A stretch of DNA of 64,000 nt from Micromonospora radicis (GTDB taxonomy: Bacteria > Actinomycetota > Actinomycetes > Mycobacteriales > Micromonosporaceae), in NCBI RefSeq assembly GCF_003583405.1, contig NZ_QXEC01000010.1, positions 62,001 through 126,000 on the forward strand, given 5' to 3'. The notes beneath the pieces were generated by a model that made no database searches, had not been told where the DNA came from, and saw only the letters and a program-made list of their open reading frames with translations. The stretch's first letter is position 1. Each line of letters opens with the position of its first letter. Positions 27,887 to 37,453 of the stretch are shown one piece after another. The position numbers and the translations under genes are program-made.

Positions 27887-29125
27887 TCAGCCCCGCACGG
27901 TCAGCAGCGGGATGGTCATCTCGGCCGCCGTGTCGGCGCCGTGGAAGGCCACCAGCCGGGACAGCACCGGACTCTCCGCCCGGCTGGCCAGCACCGCGTA
28001 CCTGCCATTGCAGACCACCACGAGGTCGCCGATGCGGCTCAGGTGCTCCTCGGGTACCGGCCCGAACCAGCCGGTGGCCACCGCCTCGTCCCGGGTCAGC
28101 ACCCGGGCGGCCGGCCCCAGCACCCCCGCCCAGGCGGCCCGGACGTCTTCGGTGGCGCCCGGTGCGACGTGCAGGTAGCGCACCCGGGGCTCACCCGCGA
28201 CGACCCGCACGCCGTCGGTCAGCCGCGGGTTGGTGTCCAGGTCGAACCGGTGCCCTGCCGGCACGTCCAGCTGCCCGTGGTCGGCGGTGACCAGCAGCGC
28301 CGCGTCCGGTGGCAGCCCGTCGACCAGCCGGGCCAGCAGCCCGTCCAGCTCGGTCACCGCGGTCCGCCAGGGCACCGAGTCGACGCCGCTGAGGTGGCCG
28401 TGCCGGTCGACGTCCGGGTGGTAGCCGGAGACCAGGGTCGGCCCGTCCCCGGCGCTCAGGGCGGCCAGCATGGTGGCGGCCAGCGCGTCGACACCGGCCG
28501 CACCCCGGTAGTCGGCACCCCGGTTGGCGGCCACCGTCAGGCCGGTGCCGCCGAACTCGGGCCGGCTCACCACGGTCACCGCCACCCCGGTGGCCCGGGC
28601 CCGGGCCAGCTGGGTGGTGACCGGCTGCCAGCGCAGCGGTGCCGGGTCGCCGGCCCACTCGATGTGGTTGAGCACCCGGTCGGTGCCCGGCACCCGCAGG
28701 GTGAAACCGAGTACCCCGTGCGCCCCGGCGGCGACGCCGGTGCCCAGGGTGACCAGGCTGGTCGGCGTGGTGGAGGGAAACCCGCAGGTCAGCGGCTTGC
28801 CGACGGTGGCGGTCAGGCCCGCCAGGGTGGGCGCGTACGGCGCGGCGGCCGGGATCTGATACCAGCCGAGGCCGTCGACCAGCAGCACCGCGACCCGGCG
28901 TACCCCGGCCAGCTCGGCGGTGAGCCCGAGCAGGTCGACGGCGCCGGGCACACCGAGCACGGCGAGCGCGCTGGGCAGTACGTCGGCCAGGCTCCCACCG
29001 CCGTACGCCGGCACCACCGGAGCAAGGAAGGGCACCTCATCAACGCCTGGTGCGCAGGAAGGGCCCACTCCTGGCACCGGCTGCCCGGCGGGCGCCGGGT
29101 CGGGGGCGGGCGCCGGGTCGGTCAT
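27887..29125 (-). CDS. Type I phosphodiesterase/nucleotide pyrophosphatase family protein
   Basis: A 412-aa member of the alkaline phosphatase superfamily. The metal and nucleophile region is VDGLGW with GFPSTTPTSLVTLGTG (Thr nucleophile in the PSTTPT stretch). Later ligands appear in DVDRHGHLSG and TADHGQLDV. No signal peptide is visible; a Pro-rich N-terminus precedes the domain. Its start overlaps the methyltransferase stop in ATGA, so the two are cotranscribed. The substrate is not predictable. Confidence 0.88.
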   Translation of the reverse strand: MTDPAPAPDPAPAGQPVPGVGPSCAPGVDEVPFLAPVVPAYGGGSLADVLPSALAVLGVPGAVDLLGLTAELAGVRRVAVLLVDGLGWYQIPAAAPYAPTLAGLTATVGKPLTCGFPSTTPTSLVTLGTGVAAGAHGVLGFTLRVPGTDRVLNHIEWAGDPAPLRWQPVTTQLARARATGVAVTVVSRPEFGGTGLTVAANRGADYRGAAGVDALAATMLAALSAGDGPTLVSGYHPDVDRHGHLSGVDSVPWRTAVTELDGLLARLVDGLPPDAALLVTADHGQLDVPAGHRFDLDTNPRLTDGVRVVAGEPRVRYLHVAPGATEDVRAAWAGVLGPAARVLTRDEAVATGWFGPVPEEHLSRIGDLVVVCNGRYAVLASRAESPVLSRLVAFHGADTAAEMTIPLLTVRG

Positions 29126-29868
29126 GCCGGGCGGCGGGCGAACAGGTGCAGTTGCGCGGCGACATCCCGCCAGGGCGGCCGGGCGGCCAGCGTCCGTTCC
29201 AACTCGACCAGGGCGGCCGGCTGGCCGTCGGCCACGACCGCGGGCAGCAGGTCCGCCAGCACGCGTACGCCGTGGATCTCCTCGACGGTGAGCCCGGCGG
29301 CGGCCAGCAGCGCGGCGGCGCCGTCGGCGTCGAAGCGGCGGCGCAGCGTGTCCCGGGGCCCGGCGGCGCCGTCGGGGTCGGCCGCCAGCGCGGCGGCCAC
29401 GTCGAGGTGACCGTTCATCGCCCGGCCGAGCACCGCCGCCGACCGGCCGGCCACCAGCACACTCGCCGCGCCACCCGGGCGCAACGCGCCGGCCAGCGCG
29501 GCCACCACCGACGCCGGGTCGTCGACGACCTCCAGTACGGCGTGACAGAGCACCAGGTCGACGCCGGCCGGTTCGACCAGTCCGGCGAGCGCGTCACCGT
29601 CGCCCTGCACCGCGCGTACCCGGTCGGCCACCCCCGCCTCGGCGGCGCGGCGGCTGAGCGCGGCCAGTGCGTCGGGGCTGGCGTCGACCACGGTGACCTG
29701 GTGGCCGGCCTGGGCCAGCGGTACGGCGAACCCGCCGGTGCCGCCGCCCACGTCGAGCACGGTCAGCTCGGTGTCGGGCCGGCGGTCCAGTTCGGCGCGC
29801 AGCACCGACCAGACCACGGCGGTGCGGGGGGTCAGTGGCGGCCCGGACGGGTTGAGGGTCTGCTCCAC
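29122..29868 (-). CDS. Class I SAM-dependent methyltransferase
   Basis: A 248-aa protein with the Rossmann SAM site VLDVGGGTGGFAVPLA (motif I), the acidic VVDAS end of strand 2, and DLVLCHAVLEVVDDP (motif IV region). The substrate is unknown. GTG 29868 follows a TAGGCT element by 7 bases with no ribosome site, indicating a leaderless transcript. It heads a two-gene unit with the phosphodiesterase. Confidence 0.85.
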   Translation of the reverse strand: MEQTLNPSGPPLTPRTAVVWSVLRAELDRRPDTELTVLDVGGGTGGFAVPLAQAGHQVTVVDASPDALAALSRRAAEAGVADRVRAVQGDGDALAGLVEPAGVDLVLCHAVLEVVDDPASVVAALAGALRPGGAASVLVAGRSAAVLGRAMNGHLDVAAALAADPDGAAGPRDTLRRRFDADGAAALLAAAGLTVEEIHGVRVLADLLPAVVADGQPAALVELERTLAARPPWRDVAAQLHLFARRPA

Positions 29869-29913
29869 CCGGTCGAGCCTAGTCAGCGCGGGCCGGACGT
29901 GTTCCCCCGGCGG

Positions 29914-32900
29914 TCAGCGGAAGTCGCGGGAGGCCGGGCTGACCGGGGGTTCGATCGCCTCCAACCGGTCGGCGACCAGGTTGACCACGCCCTCGTGCCG
30001 CTGCAACAGCCCGCGCACCACCAGGGCCGCGCTGGTCCGGGCCACCCGCCGGTGCCGCTGCCACAGCCCCGGTGAACAGGTGACGTTGAGCATTCCGGTC
30101 TCGTCCTCCAGGTTCAGGAAGGTGACCCCACCCGCGGTCGCCGGCCGCTGCCGGTGGGTGACGATCCCGCCGACCCGGATCCGGCGACCCGGCTCGACCC
30201 GACCCAGCCGGTCGATCGGCACCGCACCCAGGGCGTCCAGCTGTGGGCGGACGAACCGGGCCGGATGGTGCTCCGGGGACAGTCCGGTGGCCCACACGTC
30301 GGCGACCAGCCGGTCCACCTCCGCCATGCCGGGCAGGGTGGGTGCCGTCGCGCCGGTCACCGTGCCGGGCAGCCGGTCCGGCCGGTCCTGGGCCGCCGCG
30401 CCGGCCACCCAGAGCGCCTGCCGGCGGCTCAGTCCGAAGCAGGCGAAGGCGTCCGCGGTGGCCAACGCCTCCAACTGCGCGGCGGTCAGCCCCACCCGCC
30501 GGGCCAGCTCCGGCATGTCCCGGTACGGCCCGTGCGCCGCCCGCTCGGCCACGATCCGCTGTGCCACCTCGTCGCCGAGGGTACGCACGCCGGACAGTCC
30601 AAGCCGGACGGCCGGCCCGTCCAGCCCCCAGGCGTGCGGCGGTTCCCCCGGCCGGCTGCCCCACCGAGTCTGCGGGGTGGACTCCAGCACCGGCTGCACA
30701 CCGCTGGCGTTGACGTCCGGGCGGCGTACCTGCACCCCGTGCCGGCGGGCGTCGTCGACCAGGGTCTGCGGCGAGTAGAAGCCCATCGGCTGGGCACTGA
30801 GCAGCGCGGCCAGGAAGGGCCCGGGGTGGTAGCGCTTGAGCCAGGAGCTGGCGTAGACCAGGTAGGCGAAGCTCATCGCGTGGCTCTCCGGGAAGCCGTA
30901 GCTGGCGAAGGCGGTGAGCTTGCGGTAGACGTCGTCGGCCAGCTCACCGGTGATGCCGCGCTCGGCCATGCCCCGGTAGAGCCGGTCGGCGATCTTCGCC
31001 ATCCGCTGCACCGACCGCTTGGCGCCCATCGCCCGGCGCAACTGGTCGGCCTCGGCCGCGTCGAAGCCGGCCAGGTCGATGGCGAGCTGCATCAACTGCT
31101 CCTGGAACAGCGGTACGCCGAGCGTCTTCTCCAGCGCGTTGCGCATCAGCGGGTGGGCGTAGGTCACCGGCTCCTGGCCGTTCTTGCGCCGGATGTACGG
31201 ATGCACCGAGCCGCCCTGGATCGGACCGGGCCGGATCAGCGCCACCTCGACCACCAGGTCGTAGAACGTCCGGGGCTTGAGCCGGGGCAGGGTGGCCATC
31301 TGGGCGCGACTCTCCACCTGGAACACCCCGACCGAGTCGGCCCGACAGAGCATGTCGTAGACCTCGGGGTCGTCAAGCGTCATGTCGCCGAGATCCAGAC
31401 TCATCCCGATCATGTCGTAGCCGTAGTGCAGCGCCGACAGCATGCCGAGACCGAGCAGGTCGAACTTGACCAGGCCGACGGCGGCGCAGTCGTCCTTGTC
31501 CCACTGGAGCACGCTGCGGCCGGGCATCCGGCCCCACTCCACCGGGCAGACCTCGATCACCGGCCGGTCGCAGATCACCATGCCACCGGAGTGGATGCCC
31601 AGATGCCGGGGGAACGTCTGCAACTCGTTGGCGTACGCGATCACCGGCTCGGGGATCTCCGGCACGTCCACCGTGGCCACGTCCCCCCACCGGTCGATCT
31701 GCTTGCTCCAGGCGTCCTGCTGGCCGGGCGAGAAGCCGAACGCCTTGGCCACGTCCCGCACCGCCGACCGGGGCCGGTAGGAGATCACGTTGGCCACCTG
31801 GGCGGTGTGCTCCCGCCCGTACCGGGTGTAGACGTGCTGGATGACCTCCTCCCGGCGGTCGGACTCGATGTCCACGTCGATGTCGGGCGGACCGTCGCGC
31901 TCGGGAGCCAGGAACCGCTCGAACAGCAGCCGGTGCCGGACCGCGTCCACGTTGGTGATCCGCAGCGCGTAGCAGACCGCCGAGTTCGCCGCCGAGCCCC
32001 GGCCCTGGCAGTAGATGTCCACCCGCCGGCAGAAGTCGACGATGTCGTAGACCACCAGGAAGTAGCCGGGGAAGCCCAGCTCCTCGATCATGTTCAGCTC
32101 GTGGTCGAGTTGCGCGTACGCCTGCGGGTGCGCGGCACGGGGGCCGTAGCGTTCCCGCGCGCCGGCTTCGGTGAGGTGCCGCAGCCAGCTCATCTCGGTG
32201 TGCCCCGGCGGCACCGGGTACGCCGGCAGCTGCGGCGCGACGAGCTGGAGGTCGAAGGCGAGTTCCGCGCCGAACTCGGCGGCCCGGGCCACCGCACCCG
32301 GGTACGCGGCGAACCGGGCCGCCATCTCGGCGCCGCTGCGCAGGTGGGCGGTGCCCGCGGCGGGCAGCCAGCCGTCGATCTCGTCCAGGCTGCGCCGGGC
32401 CCGGACCGCCGCGACGGTGGTGGCCAGCCGACGCCGCCTGGGGGTGGCGTAGTGCACGTTGTTCGTGGCGACCGTGGGCAGCCCGGCGGTGGCGGCCAGC
32501 TCGGCCAGGGCGTCGTTGCGGTCCCCGTCGACCGGGTGCCCGTGGTCGGTCAGCTCCACCGCCACCGTCTCCGCGCCGAACAGCGCGGTGAGCCGGTCCA
32601 GCTCGCGGGCTGCCGCGTCGACCCCCTCGGTGAGCAGGGCGGACGGCACGTGCCCCTTGCGGCAGCCGGTCAGCACCAGTACGTGATCACGCAGGTCGGC
32701 GGCGACCTCCTCCAGTTCCCCGTAGACCGGACGGCCCTTCTCCCCGCCCCGCAACTGGGCCCGGGCGATGGTCGCGGCCAGTCGGGCGTACCCCTCGTGG
32801 CCGTGCGCCAACACCAGCAGATGGCTGCCGAAGGGGTCCGGTACGCCGTTGCGCCCCACTCCCCGGCGCGACGCGGACTCCCCCCGTGGGGCGGACGGTC

Positions 32901-33375
32901 TCCGGCGCTGGCGCCCCGGTGGAGCCGGTGGTCCGGGCTGCGGGTCGGGCAGGCCGAGGGTCAGCTCCGCTCCGAAGATCGTCGGCAGGTGCAGCGCGCG
33001 GGCCGCCTCGGCGAAGCGCACCACCCCGTAGAAACCGTCATGATCGGTGACGGCGAGCCCGGTGAGCCCCAACCGGGTCGCCTCCTCGACGAGTTCCTCC
33101 GGGTGGCTGGCGCCGTCGAGGAAACTGAAGTTGGTGTGCGCATGCAGCTCGGCGTACGGCACCGCATCGTCGGGACGGGTCAGCTCCGGCGGTGCGTAGT
33201 GCTCCCGCCGCCGGCTCCACGCCGGTGAGTCGCCCCCGTCGGCGTCGACCGCGAGCGGATCCACCACATGCAGATGCCGTCCGCTGTTCTTCCCGCCGCC
33301 CTTCCCCGTGTCGGGCCGCCCGGAGAGCACCCGCTCCAACTCCGACCAGGGCAACCGTGGATTGTGGAAACTCAC
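29914..33375 (-). CDS. dnaE2: Error-prone DNA polymerase DnaE2
   Basis: Alternative C-family polymerase alpha subunit for damage-induced mutagenesis. It has an N-terminal PHP domain (ELHAHTNFSFLDGASHPEELV), the polymerase core with the catalytic PDIDVDIESDRREEVI, a helix-hairpin-helix and a C-terminal OB fold (RIRVGGIVTHRQRPATAGGVTF). GTG 33375 (VSFHNPRLPW, the usual family start) follows a GAGGTGGGGGCG ribosome site and gives 1153 aa; a GTG three codons earlier (33384) is an alternative. It lies 72 bases after imuB. In characterised actinobacteria it works with ImuA' and ImuB. Confidence 0.94.
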   Translation of the reverse strand: MSFHNPRLPWSELERVLSGRPDTGKGGGKNSGRHLHVVDPLAVDADGGDSPAWSRRREHYAPPELTRPDDAVPYAELHAHTNFSFLDGASHPEELVEEATRLGLTGLAVTDHDGFYGVVRFAEAARALHLPTIFGAELTLGLPDPQPGPPAPPGRQRRRPSAPRGESASRRGVGRNGVPDPFGSHLLVLAHGHEGYARLAATIARAQLRGGEKGRPVYGELEEVAADLRDHVLVLTGCRKGHVPSALLTEGVDAAARELDRLTALFGAETVAVELTDHGHPVDGDRNDALAELAATAGLPTVATNNVHYATPRRRRLATTVAAVRARRSLDEIDGWLPAAGTAHLRSGAEMAARFAAYPGAVARAAEFGAELAFDLQLVAPQLPAYPVPPGHTEMSWLRHLTEAGARERYGPRAAHPQAYAQLDHELNMIEELGFPGYFLVVYDIVDFCRRVDIYCQGRGSAANSAVCYALRITNVDAVRHRLLFERFLAPERDGPPDIDVDIESDRREEVIQHVYTRYGREHTAQVANVISYRPRSAVRDVAKAFGFSPGQQDAWSKQIDRWGDVATVDVPEIPEPVIAYANELQTFPRHLGIHSGGMVICDRPVIEVCPVEWGRMPGRSVLQWDKDDCAAVGLVKFDLLGLGMLSALHYGYDMIGMSLDLGDMTLDDPEVYDMLCRADSVGVFQVESRAQMATLPRLKPRTFYDLVVEVALIRPGPIQGGSVHPYIRRKNGQEPVTYAHPLMRNALEKTLGVPLFQEQLMQLAIDLAGFDAAEADQLRRAMGAKRSVQRMAKIADRLYRGMAERGITGELADDVYRKLTAFASYGFPESHAMSFAYLVYASSWLKRYHPGPFLAALLSAQPMGFYSPQTLVDDARRHGVQVRRPDVNASGVQPVLESTPQTRWGSRPGEPPHAWGLDGPAVRLGLSGVRTLGDEVAQRIVAERAAHGPYRDMPELARRVGLTAAQLEALATADAFACFGLSRRQALWVAGAAAQDRPDRLPGTVTGATAPTLPGMAEVDRLVADVWATGLSPEHHPARFVRPQLDALGAVPIDRLGRVEPGRRIRVGGIVTHRQRPATAGGVTFLNLEDETGMLNVTCSPGLWQRHRRVARTSAALVVRGLLQRHEGVVNLVADRLEAIEPPVSPASRDFR

Positions 33376-33447
33376 CGCCCCCACCTCGCCACCACGATCT
33401 TGGTACGCGGGTGCCCCCGGGAGAGCCGTTTCGTACCAAGGTTCACG

Positions 33448-35130
33448 TCAGTCATAGATCGCCTCCACTCGCCAGCGACCTGCCTCGACGGCGAGCAGCA
33501 GAGCCGAGCCGTCGGCCAGGCAGACCTGGAAACGGGCCCGACGGACGGCCTCGGCGGGCACCCACCACCGCTCGTCGACCGGCCACGGGCCGGCCCAGCC
33601 GACGATCTCGGACGCTGCCGCGGTGGGGGCGGGGGTGGCGAGGGTCAGTCGGGCCGGCGGGGCGCTCACCGTCAGCCGTGCACTCACCACGACCGGCACA
33701 CCGGTGGCGTCCACCACGTTCGCGGCGAGCGGGACGGGCAGCACCACCGCCGGTGCGGGCGCCGGCAGCCGTCCCGGCCAGGACGGTACGGCCGCCGCAT
33801 CCACCCGCCGTCCACCGGCACCCGCCGCCCGGCCGGGGACGGGGTCCGGCAGCGACGGCAGGGGCAGCGCCAACGCACCGGAGGCGGGGTCGGGCGGCGG
33901 GAAGGGCAGTGGCGGCGCACCGGGGCGGGTGGGCCGCCGCTCGTCCCCCCAGGGCACCAGCCGCACCTGGTCCGCCGGTGACCGCCCGCCGCCGAGCACG
34001 GCGGTGACCACCGCCTCGGGGCCGAGCAGGCCCTGCACCCGGCTCAGCGCCCGGTGTGCCCGCTCGCGTTCCTCGCCGGCCTCCCCCCACAGGCCGGCCT
34101 GTAGGCCGACCTGGGCGAGCACCCCGTCCGGCACCAACCGCAGCCGGATGATCCCCGAGGTGGGGCGAGCGAGCCCACCCCGGCGGGCACCGGAGAGCCA
34201 GCCGTCCAGCTGCCAGCGGACCCGGTCGGCGATCGCCGCCGCGGTCAGCAGGCCGTCGTGTCGCCAGACCCGGTGCAGTTCCTGGCCGTGCTCGGTGACC
34301 GCCTCGATGCCGAGCCGGGTGCAGGCCAGCCCGTGGCCGGCGAGGCGTTCGTGCAACCGTTCGGCCAGCGTCCGGGCGGCGAACGCCGCGACGTCGACCC
34401 GCTCGATCGGCTCGTCCAGGTCGGCGGTGACCGTCAGGTCGACGGGTGGCCGCCGGACCGCGAGCGGACGGTCGTCCCGGCCGCTCGCCAGCCGGTGGGC
34501 CAGCGCCCCGTCGGAGCCGAACCGGGCCAGCACGTCACCGGCGGACAACGCGGCGAAGTCACCGAGCGTACGCACCCCGAGCCGACGCAGCAGATCGGCC
34601 AGGGTGGGCCGGCCGAGCGCCTCGACGGGCTGGGCGGCCAGGAACTCCGGCGTCCCACCGGGCGGCACGATCCGCCCCCGCCGGGCGGCCAGCCCGGCGG
34701 CGAAGACCCCGTCGGCGACGCCGACCTGGCTCTCCACCGCGCAGTTCTGGGCGACGTGCTCGACGATCCGCTCGGCGGCCGCCTCCTCACCGCCGAGGTA
34801 CCGGCTCGGCCCCCGGGCGGCCAGTGCGCAGGCTCCGGGCCGGATCACCTCGACACCCGCGGCCACCTCCTCGACCGCGGCCACCACCGGCTCGAAGGCG
34901 CGCGTGTCCCGGCCGGGGTCGTGGTCGACGACGGTGAGTCGCGGGCAACGGCTCTGTGCCTCCCGGCGCCGCAGCCCGCGCCGGACGCCCTCGGCACGGG
35001 CCTGCTCGGAGCAGGCCACCACCCGGTTGGCGGACAGCACCGCGACCGGGTCGGTGGCGGGCACCCCGTCGACGATCTCGGCGGCGAGCACCGGCCAGTC
35101 CGGGCACCAGAGCAACAGGGTGCGCGTCAT
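33448..35130 (-). CDS. imuB: ImuB-like Y-family polymerase homologue
   Basis: A 560-aa Y-family-like protein that recruits DnaE2 to the beta clamp in the mutasome. The N-terminus MTRTLLLWCPDWPV replaces the catalytic Asp motif of true Y polymerases, so it is expected to be catalytically inactive, as known for ImuB. Helix-hairpin-helix and little-finger regions follow, then a long Pro/Ala/Gly-rich insertion (about 390-480) and a conserved C-terminal tail. ATG 35130 fits the family; upstream codons are not protein-like. Confidence 0.9.
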   Translation of the reverse strand: MTRTLLLWCPDWPVLAAEIVDGVPATDPVAVLSANRVVACSEQARAEGVRRGLRRREAQSRCPRLTVVDHDPGRDTRAFEPVVAAVEEVAAGVEVIRPGACALAARGPSRYLGGEEAAAERIVEHVAQNCAVESQVGVADGVFAAGLAARRGRIVPPGGTPEFLAAQPVEALGRPTLADLLRRLGVRTLGDFAALSAGDVLARFGSDGALAHRLASGRDDRPLAVRRPPVDLTVTADLDEPIERVDVAAFAARTLAERLHERLAGHGLACTRLGIEAVTEHGQELHRVWRHDGLLTAAAIADRVRWQLDGWLSGARRGGLARPTSGIIRLRLVPDGVLAQVGLQAGLWGEAGEERERAHRALSRVQGLLGPEAVVTAVLGGGRSPADQVRLVPWGDERRPTRPGAPPLPFPPPDPASGALALPLPSLPDPVPGRAAGAGGRRVDAAAVPSWPGRLPAPAPAVVLPVPLAANVVDATGVPVVVSARLTVSAPPARLTLATPAPTAAASEIVGWAGPWPVDERWWVPAEAVRRARFQVCLADGSALLLAVEAGRWRVEAIYD

Positions 35131-35173
35131 GACCCGAGCCACCGGTGGCGTACCCGGACCGGATCCGGCCTGG

Positions 35174-35725
35174 ATGTGGACGTGGCGGTGCGCACAACCA
35201 GGCCGATCACTTGACTTCATCCTGGTGCCGCTCGGCCTGCTGGCCCTCGCCCAGCGCGTCGCCGACACCGGGTCGGGCCGCACCGCCGTCGCCGCCTTCG
35301 TCACCAGCACGGTCGGCGCCGGCCTGGTGCTGCCGTACTACGGCGCCGAGGCGTTCGGCCTGCACGCGATCGCCCGCCAGGCCGCCGCCGACCCGCGGAT
35401 CGACCTGCTCGCCCTGGCCGACCAGGTGCGGTACGACCCGATCGCGGTCACCACCTTCGGTGCCGGCCTGCTGGCGCTCGGCGCCGGCGCCACCCTCGCC
35501 CCGGTGGCGCTCTGGCGCGGCCTGCGCCGGCCCGGCGGTGGCGGTGGCGGTGGCGGTGACAACCTGCCGTCCCGGCTCAGTGGGGTGCCGTTCGCCCTCG
35601 GGTTCCTGCTCTTCCTGCCCCAGTTCTCCACCCCGGCAGCCGTCCGGATCGGGCACGGCGTACTGCTCGGTGCCGGGCTGCTCTGGCTCGCCACGGTGCT
35701 GTGGGGTACCAGCCCCAGCCGCTGA
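35174..35725 (+). pseudogene. N-terminally shortened membrane protein between imuA' and imuB
   Basis: A plus-strand frame encodes four or five hydrophobic helices (LDFILVPLGLLALAQRV, STVGAGLVLPYYGAEAFG, FGAGLLALGAGATL, and two C-terminal helices) with a Gly-repeat loop, which reads like a genuine membrane protein. The first helix begins abruptly, without a good start codon or ribosome site: ATG 35174 adds an odd Trp/Arg-rich leader, while GTG 35225 is an alternative. Only 44 bases separate ATG 35174 from the imuB start. It is best read as a gene that lost its 5' end, inserted in antisense orientation within the mutasome set. A short intact protein cannot be excluded. Confidence 0.5.
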
Positions 35726-35841
35726 CCGGCTACCCCGGGCCGGGCCGCCGAGCCCGGCACCGACCACACCGACCGGGCCGGTGCCAATCCGCCACACCGA
35801 CCTGGCGCCGACCGCACCGCGAACCGCGCACCGCGGGTCAC

Positions 35842-36564
35842 TCATGCCGACGCCACCATGCGCAGCCCGGTGGCTCCCGACCGACTGGCACCGGTCGACC
35901 GGGGAATGATCTGGGTCAGTTCGGTACCGGGCAGCCAGAGCTTGACCTCCTTGGGCCGGGCGGCCGCGCCCCGACCACGGGCCGAGACGGTCACCTCGCG
36001 GCGGCGCAGCCGGCCCCGCCCCGCCCCGAGCCCCTCCCACGCCCCACGCACCACCTCGAGCGTCACGTCCGCGCCGTCCCACCGGCCGTACGGAACGAGC
36101 ACGCTGCCACGCTGCCGGGCCCGCGCGGCCAGACGGCTGGCGACGGAGCCGGCGACGGTGTCCGGCACGGCGGTGACCACCACGTCGACCCCGTCGATGA
36201 GCGCGGCGACCACGGTGGGCCACTCGGGCCCGGGCTGCGGCACCAGGGCGAGCCGGTCCAGGGCGATCCCGGCCTCGGCCGCCGCGCCGACCCCGAAGGT
36301 CGGCATGCCGACCACCGCACACCACGAACCGGCGCGGGACGCCTCGGCGAGCAGGGCGAGCAGCAGCGAGGTGGTGCCGCTGGGCCGGGAGCGCCCCAGA
36401 CCGACCGCGATGGTGCTGCCGCGCCGCAGTCCTCGGCCGGGCAGCAGCCCGGCCAACTCGGACCGTACGGGCAGCACCCGGTGCCCGCCCGCCGGGTCGG
36501 GTGCGCTGGCCGGGCGCACCAGCCCGGCCAGCGCGGCGGAACCGACGACCATGCGGCCCGCCAT
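35842..36564 (-). CDS. imuA: ImuA' (RecA-like mutasome protein)
   Basis: About 240 aa with a RecA-fold core: GLRRGSTIAVGLGRSRPSGTTSLLLALLAEA occupies the Walker A position without a classical GKT, as in actinobacterial ImuA'. It has DVVVTAVPD in the Walker B position, and a basic C-terminus. ATG 36564 follows GGGGTGGAGCCG; an upstream GTG (36597) is an alternative. It belongs with imuB and dnaE2 on the same strand but is separated from imuB by an opposite-strand gene. Confidence 0.78.
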   Translation of the reverse strand: MAGRMVVGSAALAGLVRPASAPDPAGGHRVLPVRSELAGLLPGRGLRRGSTIAVGLGRSRPSGTTSLLLALLAEASRAGSWCAVVGMPTFGVGAAAEAGIALDRLALVPQPGPEWPTVVAALIDGVDVVVTAVPDTVAGSVASRLAARARQRGSVLVPYGRWDGADVTLEVVRGAWEGLGAGRGRLRRREVTVSARGRGAAARPKEVKLWLPGTELTQIIPRSTGASRSGATGLRMVASA

Positions 36565-36696
36565 CGGCTCCACCCCCGTCGTGTCACCACCGGGCACCGG
36601 CCGGTGGATGGTGCTGTCGTTGATCGGACAAGGACGTTCACGCCGGACGGCGTCCGGTCACCCTGGATCCCGCCGGTGGTGACCGGACGCCGTGAC

Positions 36697-37146
36697 TCAG
36701 GCGACGAGACCGTCGATCGCCGGCTGATGGGCCAGACCGAGCGCGCACTCCACCACCGCCACGAACTCCACGGCGGCACGGAGCAGGTCGTCGGCCTCCC
36801 GGGCGGTCACCACCCGAGGTATGCCGGCCTCGGCGGCGGCCCGCTTGCCGGCGGCGATGGCGAAGTAGCCGGCCCACTCGTCGAGTTCGGGGGCGACGCT
36901 GGCGAGCAGGACCCAGACGCTGGTGATCCGGCTGCGGCGGGTCGGCGCGGGGCGGGCCCGGGCGGCGAGCACCGCGGCGGCGGCGCGCAGGGCCGCGAGG
37001 TGCGCGGCGGCGTACCGGAGCCCGTCCGGGCCGGTCCGGGCCGCCTCGGCGAGCCCCTGCCGGGCCACCGTCAACAGTTGCGCGGGGGTGCGGTGCGGCA
37101 ACACGTGCGCGGGCACCGTCGGCACCTGGGCCGGACTGGTCGGCAT
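36697..37146 (-). CDS. SAV_6107-type HEPN domain protein
   Basis: A 149-aa helical protein with the HEPN-like pattern typical of the SAV_6107 family, which usually lies directly upstream of imuA' in actinomycetes. Features include PAQLLTVARQGLAEAA, a WAGYFAIAAGKRAAAEAG segment and a C-terminal EFVAVVECAL helix. ATG 37146 has a GGAGGAGAGAC ribosome site. Role unknown; context suggests a DNA-damage or mutasome accessory. The presumed SOS promoter lies over 300 bases upstream. Confidence 0.78.
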   Translation of the reverse strand: MPTSPAQVPTVPAHVLPHRTPAQLLTVARQGLAEAARTGPDGLRYAAAHLAALRAAAAVLAARARPAPTRRSRITSVWVLLASVAPELDEWAGYFAIAAGKRAAAEAGIPRVVTAREADDLLRAAVEFVAVVECALGLAHQPAIDGLVA

Positions 37147-37307
37147 GTCTCTCCTCCAGGTGGACCGGGGCGGGCGATCGCGCGGCGGAGCGGATCCGTC
37201 GGCGCGGGACACCCGCGGCGGGCGGTGCGGAGGAAGACGCACCAGATGGGTGGCCGGCCGGGTGCGGAGCTTCCCCACACCACACCCGGCCGGCGTACCG
37301 GCGGGTC

Positions 37308-37346
37308 CGTCGCCCGCCGCCCGGGGGTCGTGGGCGGCGGGCGACG
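37308..37346. other. 15-bp perfect hairpin in the HEPN/imuA' leader
   Basis: Arms 37308-37322 and 37332-37346 are perfectly complementary over 15 GC-rich bases with a 9-base loop. It lies between the LexA boxes and the HEPN start, about 160 bases before the ATG. No U-tract follows in either direction. It may be a structured 5' leader element or part of a decayed gene. Confidence 0.5.
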
Positions 37347-37453
37347 ATCCTGCCTGATGGGTCCGGACTCGCGACTGCCCGAAGCCCGGTGCGGTCCGCG
37401 GCACCGCACCTCCTCCGGGCCGGTGCCGCGAAACACCTGCCCCGAGGGAGGGT

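Noticed and set aside
37071-37436. Minus-strand 121-codon frame between the LexA boxes and the HEPN gene
   Set aside because: Arg/Pro/Gly-rich, no ribosome site, and it contains both arms of the perfect hairpin; more likely non-coding.
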